Source: Dyadobacter jiangsuensis
GTDB lineage: Bacteria > Bacteroidota > Bacteroidia > Cytophagales > Spirosomataceae
NCBI RefSeq assembly: GCF_003014695.1
Contig: NZ_PYAS01000003.1
Location: 558,001-622,000 of the forward strand
DNA length: 64,000 bases
Reading direction: 5' to 3'
Program-made: the position numbers and the translations under genes
Part shown: positions 57,288 through 64,000 of the stretch, in pieces
How the letters are laid out: each line of letters starts with the position of its first letter
Numbering within the stretch: the stretch's first letter is position 1
The notes under the pieces: model-generated
Told to the model about the DNA's origin: nothing
The model's database searches: none
What the model saw: only the letters and a program-made list of their open reading frames with translations

Positions 57288-58334
57288 ATGCAGTCCGTGA
57301 TCTGTATATTGCTGCTTTTTGCTGGCGCCGAACCGTTTTCCGCCGGCGGATGCCGAGTCAATGGCAAGCCGTACACGGGGTTCCCGGATACGCTGTATAT
57401 GCCCGAGGCGGTGGACGAATTTTTCCTTGAACTTCCCCAGCATCCGGGCCAGGGCCTGAGCTACGCATTCAGAATGGACCCGATCGATGACCGGTGGATC
57501 TCCGCGGTTTATCCCGCGGTGCGTTACGAGACGCTCAGGAAGGGCTATTACGAGCTGCATTTCAGGGTATTGGATGCTCATTCGAAGGTGTTGAAAACGA
57601 GTCGGTTTGTCATCCGCAAAGAGGCTGCGTTCTGGAATGCCTGGTGGTTTATTCCCCTGCTTACCTTATATGTGGCCGTGGTAGTGGGAGTCGGGATCTA
57701 CATTTTCAGCCTCTACAACTTTCGTCAGAAACTCAAATTACAATACCTCCGAAATCAGATCGCCTCCGACCTGCACGACGAGGTGGGCTCGAACCTCAAC
57801 AGCATTGCATTGTTTGTGGAGTTGCTGCGCAAAAACGCCACGCCGGAAACGCTGCCGGTGCTCGACCGCATTATCAACAATTCCCGGGAATCGGTGGAAC
57901 TGATGCAGGACACGGTGTGGGCCATTAACCCCCGCAACGATTCCCTGCAAAAGCTGATCGATAGAATGCATTCCTTTGCTAACCAGTCGCTTGCGGCATG
58001 CGATATGCATCTCGAATTTCAGTCGGAAAGCAGCCTGGCCGACTTGCAGCTCAGTATGGAGCAGCGCAAGAACATTTACCTGATATTCAAAGAAACGATC
58101 AACAACGCGGTCAAGCATTCGGCCGCTACGGGCGTGAGCGTGCGGCTGCAGCGCCTGAACGATGCGCTTTTCCTGCAAATAAAAGACAACGGGAAAGGCT
58201 ACGACACCGACCGGGAGTACGAGGGAAACGGGATTTTCAACCTCCGAAAAAGGGCCGAAGAGTCGGGACTCGACTTGCTGGTACACTCGCGTCCGGGCGA
58301 AGGTACCCGTGTGGAAGTACTTTGCCATCCCTAA
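57288..58334 (+). CDS. Small Y_Y_Y sensor histidine kinase (HisKA_3 type)
   Basis: A 348-residue kinase, first ATG after an in-frame stop at 57258. A signal-like N-terminus is followed by a single Y_Y_Y domain (about 45-110, YAFRMDPIDDRW and LRKGYYELHFRVLD), one membrane helix (PLLTLYVAVVVGVGIYIF), the H-box with phospho-acceptor His163 (SDLHDEVGSNLNSIALF), and a NarL/LiaS-type ATPase (ETINNAVKHSAATG, DNGKGYD, GNGIFNLRKRAEESG). Relatives usually carry a 14-bladed propeller before Y_Y_Y; here it is absent. The regulator gene follows 52 bases later. Confidence 0.93.
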   Translation: MQSVICILLLFAGAEPFSAGGCRVNGKPYTGFPDTLYMPEAVDEFFLELPQHPGQGLSYAFRMDPIDDRWISAVYPAVRYETLRKGYYELHFRVLDAHSKVLKTSRFVIRKEAAFWNAWWFIPLLTLYVAVVVGVGIYIFSLYNFRQKLKLQYLRNQIASDLHDEVGSNLNSIALFVELLRKNATPETLPVLDRIINNSRESVELMQDTVWAINPRNDSLQKLIDRMHSFANQSLAACDMHLEFQSESSLADLQLSMEQRKNIYLIFKETINNAVKHSAATGVSVRLQRLNDALFLQIKDNGKGYDTDREYEGNGIFNLRKRAEESGLDLLVHSRPGEGTRVEVLCHP

Positions 58335-58386
58335 AATTGGGGATTTTTCTTCCGCGGCATTTACCGGAATTTTGGAACATCACTCA

Positions 58387-59034
58387 ATGCGATCGGCGAT
58401 GATAAAGGTTTTGTTATTCGAAGACAACAAAAATTTCCGGCAGGGCCTCTTGCTTTTCCTTTCAGGCATGGAAGATATCTGGCTGGTGGACGCCCTTCCC
58501 GACGCCCGGGATGCGGTGTACCTGGTCAAAAAACACAAACCCGACGTCGTGCTGATGGACATTCAAATGCCCCGGAAGTCGGGCCTTGAAGCGCTGGTAG
58601 AAATCCGCCAGGGCCAGCCAGGCGCCAGGGTACTGATGCAGACCGTATTCGAAGACGACGATAAGGTATTCCAGGCGATTTGCTCGGGTGCTTCGGGTTA
58701 CATCGTCAAATGCCCCGACCCGGAGGTGTACGTGAAGGCGATCCGCGAGGTGTATGCGGGCGGTGCGCACATGTCGCCGGGCATTGCGCGGAAGGTGCTG
58801 GCCATGTTTCAGCAACAGTTTGTGAAATCGGAGCAAACCTTCGTGGACCTTACCAACCGCGAGCGGGAGATATTGGGGTGTATGGTAAAAGGGCAGAGCT
58901 ACAAAATGATCGCCGCCAGCTGCGGTATTTCGTTCAGCACGGTGGCCACGCATGTAAACCACATTTACGAAAAACTGCACGTCAACTCCGCCCCGGAAGC
59001 GGTAGTGAAAGCATTGGAAATGAAGCTCGTATAA
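58387..59034 (+). CDS. NarL/LuxR family response regulator
   Basis: About 215 residues from ATG 58387 (ATG 58399 is nearly as likely and puts the phospho-acceptor at the common position 54). The receiver has VLLFEDN, VLMDIQMP with the Asp, and GASGYIVKC, where the usual Lys is kept. The C-terminal LuxR HTH has LTNREREILGCMVKGQSYKMIA and STVATHVNHIYEKLHV. It pairs with the kinase just upstream. Because the peptidase-like gene starts 29 bases downstream, the whole 57-61.5 kb run probably shares its control. Confidence 0.93.
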   Translation: MRSAMIKVLLFEDNKNFRQGLLLFLSGMEDIWLVDALPDARDAVYLVKKHKPDVVLMDIQMPRKSGLEALVEIRQGQPGARVLMQTVFEDDDKVFQAICSGASGYIVKCPDPEVYVKAIREVYAGGAHMSPGIARKVLAMFQQQFVKSEQTFVDLTNREREILGCMVKGQSYKMIAASCGISFSTVATHVNHIYEKLHVNSAPEAVVKALEMKLV

Positions 59035-59063
59035 AATCCTCCATCACTAACCTTTTATCAGAT

Positions 59064-60287
59064 ATGAGTACAACGCTTGTTGCGCAATTTCTTCCTAAAT
59101 CTTGCTGGGCTGCGTCATTAGATATGTTTACCGACGGACAGTTGAAGCAATGCAGTCTGTTGAGGGAGGATCACGGCGGTGATGTCCCGACAAATCCAAG
59201 AGAATTTTGTAACGATACATGGCTTCGGGACAACAGAGGTGCATATGTAGGAAATACCAAAACGCTGAGATTGGTGAAGGACCGGCTGGTTCTGGCTGGT
59301 AGAAGTCCTGTATCAAACAACGGCAGAACTGTGCCTTCTTTCGAGCAGTTGCAGAGCGATATAGGCGCTTCCGCCATAACCCTTATGTCGTGGGGCTTCG
59401 CGAACAATCTTCATTTTATCGTGCCAGTAAAAACCGTAGAACAGCAGTTGACAGGATCGGTGCTTCTGCAATGGATAAAGATTTTAGATCCTTATCCTGC
59501 AACGAAAGGCCGTACATACTATCTTAATTACAAGCAATTTGCAGCTTCCGGGTGGTTCAAAGGCATGATTTTTCAAAGTCAGGTCAATGGAGGAGATGCA
59601 TCGCAGCCCACAGAATTTTCAGATGCTGATCCCAAGCAGTTGGTCCAAAGATATCTTGACTCGCTGGCGACAACAACCAGCGATTTTCGACAGGTGACCA
59701 ATGTTGCTGGTAATCATCAAATCCTGGATTATAATTTCAATGTCACAAATATCAATGTTAGCATTTTGCTTGCCAACGGACAGCGTTTTTTCGATAGCAT
59801 TCTGGTGGGAGGAAGCAATCTGAAAATGTATCTGGCAGGTTTAAACAACAAATACACCGCTTATTTTCTAAATTCGGCTGATAACTCATATTACATTTCG
59901 ACGCTTGAAAATGGCCTGAGATATCTTCCGGTAGCAGGCACCAACCATGCGGGAGTAGTAAATCTCGCCCAAATGGCCGCGCCTGCAAGAGCGGTATCCC
60001 GGGGCGCAAAGCAGCTGAAAGTTATTGACCACGATCAGACGGATAAAACAGAACAAGCCGCGCTTAAATATTTTGAAAAATGGCCTAATACCGCATTGAT
60101 ATGTCAGTTTTTCGACATTGGCCAGGAATATGTATTCTTTGTCAAAGATGGCAGGGTGCGGGTATTCGATCCGTTCCGGTCGTTTGCATATATTTTTCCG
60201 AAATCGCACAAGGGGATTTCCCATATTTCCCTTAAAGCATTCTTAGCTGTTATTCCCTCTTTCTATAAAATTCTAAACGAAAAGTAA
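59064..60287 (+). CDS. Papain-like cysteine peptidase candidate
   Basis: A 407-residue protein from ATG 59064 with no signal peptide. The N-terminal domain carries a papain-type signature: Gln8 and Cys14 (Q-x5-CWAAS, the same six-residue spacing as papain Gln19/Cys25), His117 in NNLHFIVPV and Asp142 in ILDPYPATKG followed by a YLNYKQF strand. This is the layout of C39/C70-like bacterial peptidases. The C-terminal 220 residues form an unknown beta-rich domain ending in FVKDGRVRVFDPFRSFAYIFPK. It lies in one operon with the two-component system and is 3 bases before the next gene. Substrate and location are unknown; it might act on a neighbour-encoded protein. Confidence 0.7.
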   Translation: MSTTLVAQFLPKSCWAASLDMFTDGQLKQCSLLREDHGGDVPTNPREFCNDTWLRDNRGAYVGNTKTLRLVKDRLVLAGRSPVSNNGRTVPSFEQLQSDIGASAITLMSWGFANNLHFIVPVKTVEQQLTGSVLLQWIKILDPYPATKGRTYYLNYKQFAASGWFKGMIFQSQVNGGDASQPTEFSDADPKQLVQRYLDSLATTTSDFRQVTNVAGNHQILDYNFNVTNINVSILLANGQRFFDSILVGGSNLKMYLAGLNNKYTAYFLNSADNSYYISTLENGLRYLPVAGTNHAGVVNLAQMAAPARAVSRGAKQLKVIDHDQTDKTEQAALKYFEKWPNTALICQFFDIGQEYVFFVKDGRVRVFDPFRSFAYIFPKSHKGISHISLKAFLAVIPSFYKILNEK

Positions 60288-60290
60288 AAC

Positions 60291-60836
60291 ATGGACAACG
60301 AAGAAGAATACGCAATCGAAAGGGTAAAGCGCTTTGCTAATATGAAAAGTGTGCAAAAGGCTGATAGGGTCAGTCTCGGCCTTCGGTATTCGATTGACGA
60401 ACTGTTGCAACTAGTTGCCGGGCTAACAGGCAAGCGCGTGTTGCTGGTAGATGACGCGGATAGTACCAGTGTTTTGCCGCAGGAGGCCGAACTCGCGCTC
60501 GCGGAAGCGGGCAAGCCATGCGGCGACTACCGGTTTACAGTTGTGAAGTCTTGCATTGGCGGCGATGGCATAACCAATGAAAACGACGACCAGAGCAGTG
60601 AGTTCAACAATACGATTTATCCCAAGGCGACCGGAGTTGTGTTTATGATCGGAAAGGAGAGACCCGCGATGGCCCTCACGGTCGAAACGTTCCCAATTGT
60701 CGGAGAAGACCTGGTTAACGATGAAGGAGATAAGTTGCCACTCTGGGACTTCATAACATATGACGGACGTTACGCCTATTCGCCGGAAGACGGCGGCGGC
60801 GGTACCGGATCTAAAACACCTCCTCCGGGCGCATAA
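60291..60836 (+). CDS. Unknown acidic protein, operon partner
   Basis: A 181-residue protein without signal or membrane helix, separated by three bases from the peptidase candidate. It has a charged helical start (MDNEEEYAIERVKRF), a mixed alpha/beta core (IDELLQLVAGLTGKRVLLVDDAD, GVVFMIGKERPAMALTVETFPIVG) and a flexible Gly/Pro tail (DGGGGTGSKTPPPGA). No family recognised. Tight spacing suggests a partner, inhibitor or substrate of the peptidase. Confidence 0.7.
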   Translation: MDNEEEYAIERVKRFANMKSVQKADRVSLGLRYSIDELLQLVAGLTGKRVLLVDDADSTSVLPQEAELALAEAGKPCGDYRFTVVKSCIGGDGITNENDDQSSEFNNTIYPKATGVVFMIGKERPAMALTVETFPIVGEDLVNDEGDKLPLWDFITYDGRYAYSPEDGGGGTGSKTPPPGA

Positions 60837-60847
60837 CGGTTTTACGG

Positions 60848-61507
60848 ATGTTGTCAGAACTCTTTTTATACCGGTTTTCGGGATGGCTGCTTACGGCGGT
60901 ATGGCTGTTCCTTTCGTTTCAGGCGCTGCGCAGGCGTGGTGCCTGGAACGGCAAGTACCGGTATTTCCTTGTTTTCCTCCTGTCGATATCAGTCATAGAG
61001 CTCGTGGCGGCCATTACCGCGCCGCTGCTGAGCAACAACCTGTTTTTGGATTATCCCTACATTACTATCGAGTTTGTGATGCTGGGACTGTTCCTGGCGA
61101 GGATCATCGATATCGGTTTCATTACCCGGCTCGTCAACATCGCTTCGGTGCTTTTTGTGCTCTTCCAGATCGCCAACGCATTTTGGCTGCAAGGGCTCGA
61201 AAGCTATAATAGTTATGGCGAATATGTGAACAACGCGTACCTGTTCATGCTGTCGGTGTGGGCGCTTACGGTTCTTTACCGGCAAAACCTCGGGCGCAGC
61301 ATTCTCGCCGTCAGGGACGCGTGGTTTGTGCTCGGTATCCTGGGTATTTACCTGCTTATCGCCGTGATCGACTTCCTGTACGACATGGCCTTGCCTTACC
61401 AGAATGACCATTTCCTTTACGTAGTGCTCATTTCGGGCAATTTTCTGAAATCGGGCCTGCTTATGCTGTATTACAAAGGGATACGCATGATGCCGCGTTC
61501 GCGGTAG
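60848..61507 (+). CDS. Polytopic membrane protein of the peptidase operon
   Basis: A 219-residue protein with about six or seven membrane helices (LTAVWLFLSFQAL, YFLVFLLSISVIELVAAI, LFVLFQIANAFW, FVLGILGIYLLIAVIDFLY and others) and no soluble domain. It resembles the 7TM proteins of unknown role found next to Bacteroidota sensor kinases. It starts 11 bases after the previous gene and ends the operon, with a terminator 25 bases later. It could act as a membrane sensor or as an exporter component; nothing decides this. Confidence 0.78.
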   Translation: MLSELFLYRFSGWLLTAVWLFLSFQALRRRGAWNGKYRYFLVFLLSISVIELVAAITAPLLSNNLFLDYPYITIEFVMLGLFLARIIDIGFITRLVNIASVLFVLFQIANAFWLQGLESYNSYGEYVNNAYLFMLSVWALTVLYRQNLGRSILAVRDAWFVLGILGIYLLIAVIDFLYDMALPYQNDHFLYVVLISGNFLKSGLLMLYYKGIRMMPRSR

Positions 61508-61531
61508 CCCCGGCGCATTCTCTGCCCCCGG

Positions 61532-61559
61532 AAGCACGCTCGCGAGAGGGTGCTTTTTT
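61532..61559 (+). terminator. Rho-independent terminator of the kinase-peptidase operon
   Basis: AAGCAC-g-CTC pairs with GAG-g-GTGCTT over the loop GCGA, with a T-run after it (six T in all at the end). It separates this operon from the downstream unit starting at 61680. Confidence 0.85.
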
Positions 61560-61679
61560 GTTTTAACCGGGTTGTAATATCCATAAAATTGTCGATACCG
61601 CTTCATGGGGATTTGGGGGAAATTTGAAATGTCATCACACCGGTGACTGTCTGTTCCCAACATTCAAATCCAGTTCATT

Positions 61680-62102
61680 ATGGCAAAGCAAAGTGAATTC
61701 GAATCCGTGCAGGAGGCCTATTTTACAGGCATCCAGCTGGTTCAGCTGGCCAAGTTCAGCGATTCCAAAGAGTCGGCGCAATTGCTGGCTAAGCACGGTA
61801 TGGCGCTCATTTCCAAGTCGCAGGAGACAATCCTGAGCAAGTATTTCGATGAGTATTGCGGCACTCATCCGTGGCGGTGGCCGCGCCCGTGGCCAGGTCC
61901 ATGGCCCGGTCCGTGGCCCGGCCCATGGTGGCGCATCTTCGACCCCGGCTTCATCGACCCCGTACCCGATCCCCTCCGTGGCGCGATCAACAAGTACCAT
62001 ATGTTGGCCACCATCGAGGACATTCGTTCTGGTTTGATCGGTAATGCAGCCCTCGAAGCGGTGAAAGGCATCGCAGAGCAGCTGAAAACAAACATCCGGT
62101 AG
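61680..62102 (+). CDS. Unknown protein with Pro-Trp-Pro-Gly tract
   Basis: A 140-residue protein without signal peptide. Residues 1-58 form an amphipathic helical part (FESVQEAYFTGIQLVQLAKF). Cys60 is followed by a striking tract at residues 64-84 in which Trp and Pro alternate with Gly, a PWPG unit repeated about three times in a row. Residues 85-100 are DP/VP-rich, and the C-terminus is helical again. Such a tract suggests a rigid extended linker or an interaction site. It is first of a three-gene unit, 11 bases before the next gene. Family unknown. Confidence 0.75.
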   Translation: MAKQSEFESVQEAYFTGIQLVQLAKFSDSKESAQLLAKHGMALISKSQETILSKYFDEYCGTHPWRWPRPWPGPWPGPWPGPWWRIFDPGFIDPVPDPLRGAINKYHMLATIEDIRSGLIGNAALEAVKGIAEQLKTNIR

Positions 62103-62113
62103 CGGCGACTCCC

Positions 62114-62395
62114 ATGATCGTCGAAATTCATTTTCAGGAAGGGTTTTCAAACGAAAAAGCGCAGCTGCTCGTCGACGGCGAGGTGGTTGAAGAATTTTTC
62201 CTGAATACCCGGTTTCAGCTCGGGATGGCGGCCATCAAAAAGGTGGACGCCGTCCGGGGCACGAAAGTCCAGGTGGCGTTGCCCGACCGGAGCATCAAAC
62301 AGCCGGTACCGGTAAGCCATCCCTACGTGAAGGTCAGTCTCGAAGATGGAAAGCTGACAGTCAGCCCCACCGACCAGATGCCCGGCTACGTGTAA
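62114..62395 (+). CDS. Small unknown protein
   Basis: A 93-residue protein with no signal sequence. The strand-rich pattern (MIVEIHFQEGFSNEKAQLLVDGEVVEEF, KVSLEDGKLTVSP) suggests a small beta-sandwich. It stands between the PWPG-tract protein and the metallopeptidase with gaps of 11 and 50 bases, so it is probably co-transcribed. It could be a chaperone or inhibitor for the peptidase, as small genes next to peptidases often are, but that is a guess. Confidence 0.7.
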   Translation: MIVEIHFQEGFSNEKAQLLVDGEVVEEFFLNTRFQLGMAAIKKVDAVRGTKVQVALPDRSIKQPVPVSHPYVKVSLEDGKLTVSPTDQMPGYV

Positions 62396-62445
62396 AATCC
62401 CGCATTGTTTAAGCACCCATTTTTTATCCTAAACAGTTTAAAACC

Positions 62446-64000
62446 ATGTCTAAGAAAAACAATGCGCCGGAAACTCCGGCGCCAACCCTCGCCTTGTCCG
62501 ATGAGCAGCATCCCGATTACCAGGCATATGTGTACGGCGACGATGCCGACGACTCCGTGGCAGAAGCGGGCGGCATCGGACCTGACGGCCCGGGCGTACC
62601 CATTCCGCCGCTGAACCCCATTCCCGACCTGCCGATCCCTAACATTCCAGGCATTCCGTTGAGAATATGCTCCGCGGTGAGCGGCAGGTACAAGCTAAAA
62701 ACAGTGCTGCCACCGATCGGCGGACCGGGTATCCCGATTTTGAACCTGACGAGCATTACAGTTCGCGTGGACGTGGACCGGTTTTATCCTCAAAAACGTA
62801 TATCAATAGAGGTTACCCGACTGCTGCCCCGCTCGACGGCGCATTTGATCGCGAATGTAACGTCCGACCAATGCACGGGACTCAACCGCCGCAAAATCCA
62901 GGCGACGATCGCTTACCGCGAGGGGAACAATGCATTGATACCAGGGGAAAAACTGCTTTTCGAAGCCAGCAGAGGGATTGGCATAGGTTATTCCAACTAC
63001 AAACTGACGGTAACCGGTGCAGGCACGCCGACACGTGTCTATAACCTCGACTTTGTAAGCCAGTATTTCGACGACGTCGAATTTGAGGTGGATAAAGTGG
63101 ATAATGCCGGTAACCCCTCAACCGACTACGCTACGCACAGCCACCCCAACCGTCCCGCGAGCTTACCTAACGAGGTACTGTCGCTGGAAAGTGTTTACAA
63201 ACGGGCGGGTTTCAATGCGACCATTTCCCCCAACAGCACACCGATTCCCGCAACAGGTGCCGGGGCCAACGGTACGTGGAGCGACAGCGAAATGCACAAC
63301 GCCATGCAAACCTACTGGTCGAGATTTGCGAACAAACCGCAATGGGCATTGTGGGTACTGTTTGCGAATCAACACGATACCGGTTACGGGCTGGGCGGGG
63401 TGATGTTCGACGACATTGGCCCGAACCACCGCCAGGGTACCGCCATTTTCACCAACAGCTTCATTAAAGACGCGCCAGTCGGCGACGCTAACCCAGCAGC
63501 TTGGCGGCAACGGATGCTGTTCTGGACGGCGATCCACGAAATGGGACACGCATTCAACCTCGCGCACAGCTGGCAGAAAGCGTTGTCGGGCCCGGGCTAT
63601 AACCCGTGGATACCGCTGCTGAACCAGCCCGAGGCGAGAAGTTTCATGAACTATCCGTACAACGTGAGCGGTGGACAGAGCGCGTTTTTCTCTAATTTCG
63701 ATTTCCGCTTTACCAACGAGGAATTGCAGTTTATGCGCCATGCGCCGCGCCGTTTTGTGCAAATGGGTAATGAAAACTGGTTCAGCAACCACGGTTTCGA
63801 GGCTCCGCAGCCGGAGTTCTTTACGGGACGCTACAAACTGGAAGTTCGGCCAAACAGAGAGAATAACACCTATTCGTTCCTCGAACCGGTGAGTATCGAA
63901 CTCAAACTAACCAACACCAGTGCAGAACCGATGGCCCTCGACGAACATTTGCTCCAAGACGGCGGCCACATTGTGCTGTTCGTGCAGAAAGATAGCGGTA
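62446..64000 (+). CDS. Metzincin-like zinc metallopeptidase (3' truncated)
   Basis: The frame is open from ATG 62446 to the window end, at least 518 residues. It has no signal peptide. Residues 1-46 are polar and acidic, and 47-71 form a Pro-rich stretch. A beta domain covers about 75-200. The catalytic domain has the zinc motif H364-E365-x2-H368-x5-H374 (HEMGHAFNLAHSW) and a likely Met-turn at Met401 (SFMNYP), so it belongs to the metzincin clan. The Gly usual at the seventh position of the zinc motif is Asn. From about 450 an Ig-like domain begins and leaves the window. Substrate unknown; export route not visible. Confidence 0.85.
   Translation, partial: MSKKNNAPETPAPTLALSDEQHPDYQAYVYGDDADDSVAEAGGIGPDGPGVPIPPLNPIPDLPIPNIPGIPLRICSAVSGRYKLKTVLPPIGGPGIPILNLTSITVRVDVDRFYPQKRISIEVTRLLPRSTAHLIANVTSDQCTGLNRRKIQATIAYREGNNALIPGEKLLFEASRGIGIGYSNYKLTVTGAGTPTRVYNLDFVSQYFDDVEFEVDKVDNAGNPSTDYATHSHPNRPASLPNEVLSLESVYKRAGFNATISPNSTPIPATGAGANGTWSDSEMHNAMQTYWSRFANKPQWALWVLFANQHDTGYGLGGVMFDDIGPNHRQGTAIFTNSFIKDAPVGDANPAAWRQRMLFWTAIHEMGHAFNLAHSWQKALSGPGYNPWIPLLNQPEARSFMNYPYNVSGGQSAFFSNFDFRFTNEELQFMRHAPRRFVQMGNENWFSNHGFEAPQPEFFTGRYKLEVRPNRENNTYSFLEPVSIELKLTNTSAEPMALDEHLLQDGGHIVLFVQKDSG

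Noticed and set aside
58680..59063. Upstream extension of the peptidase-like gene to 58680
   Set aside because: The added 128 residues overlap the response regulator in another frame, and the ATG at 59064 gives a natural start just before the peptidase motif.
62446..62600. Double-glycine leader in the metallopeptidase (AEAGG at residues 39-43)
   Set aside because: There is no C39-type transporter in the window and the sequence lacks the other leader residues, so chance is more likely.

Overview
The window looks like a chromosomal segment of a Bacteroidota bacterium of the order Cytophagales. Dyadobacter or a close Spirosomaceae relative is the best guess; this is inferred from gene style, not from a database search. 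Supporting signs are three proteins with type IX secretion (Por-type) C-terminal tails, a hybrid two-component system with a ligand-binding propeller, Y_Y_Y-type sensor kinases, a LytTR regulator, SPII lipoproteins, moderate GC, and starts without clear Shine-Dalgarno sites. I recognised no RNA gene, IS element or CRISPR array.

Layout. 0-8.5 kb: a 5'-truncated MFS exporter, a lipoprotein, a GH92 alpha-mannosidase, a large lectin-like T9SS cargo protein and a VOC/PhnB-like protein, with strong hairpin terminators. 8.7-9.1 kb: the wreck of an ABC-transporter permease. 9.2-23.8 kb: a redox and aromatic/aldehyde metabolism island. Two paralogous AraC regulators and two paralogous cupins flank an SDR. 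Then come an HTH-YhcG nuclease pair that looks inserted, a cytochrome c-sugar dehydrogenase fusion, a frameshifted aldo/keto reductase, a SnoaL-like protein, a double carboxymuconolactone decarboxylase, a monooxygenase-like protein and a molybdenum hydroxylase (2Fe-2S subunit, c-type cytochrome, Tat-exported Mo subunit). Four 21-bp-spaced direct repeats upstream of these units look like AraC operators. 23.9-28.4 kb: a LamG/DUF1080-like secreted protein, an F420-reductase-like protein, a Crp/Fnr regulator, and a RibD_C / DGPF / ECF sigma operon.

28.6-43 kb: a five-gene surface operon (barrel-like protein, a 2514-residue exported protein, two FN3 proteins, a lipoprotein) closed by a strong terminator. 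43-46.5 kb: a lipoprotein and a LytTR regulator / TPR histidine kinase pair. 46.8-56.9 kb: a 1962-residue BspA-like repeat protein with a T9SS tail, downstream of a full hybrid two-component system.

57.3-64 kb: a small Y_Y_Y sensor kinase and a NarL-type regulator share a tight operon with a papain-like cysteine peptidase candidate, an unknown acidic protein and a polytopic membrane protein. After a terminator a second unit follows: a protein with a Pro-Trp-Pro-Gly tract, a small unknown protein and a metzincin-like zinc peptidase that runs off the window. None of the soluble products of these two units has a visible export signal. This is my best candidate for an undescribed system.
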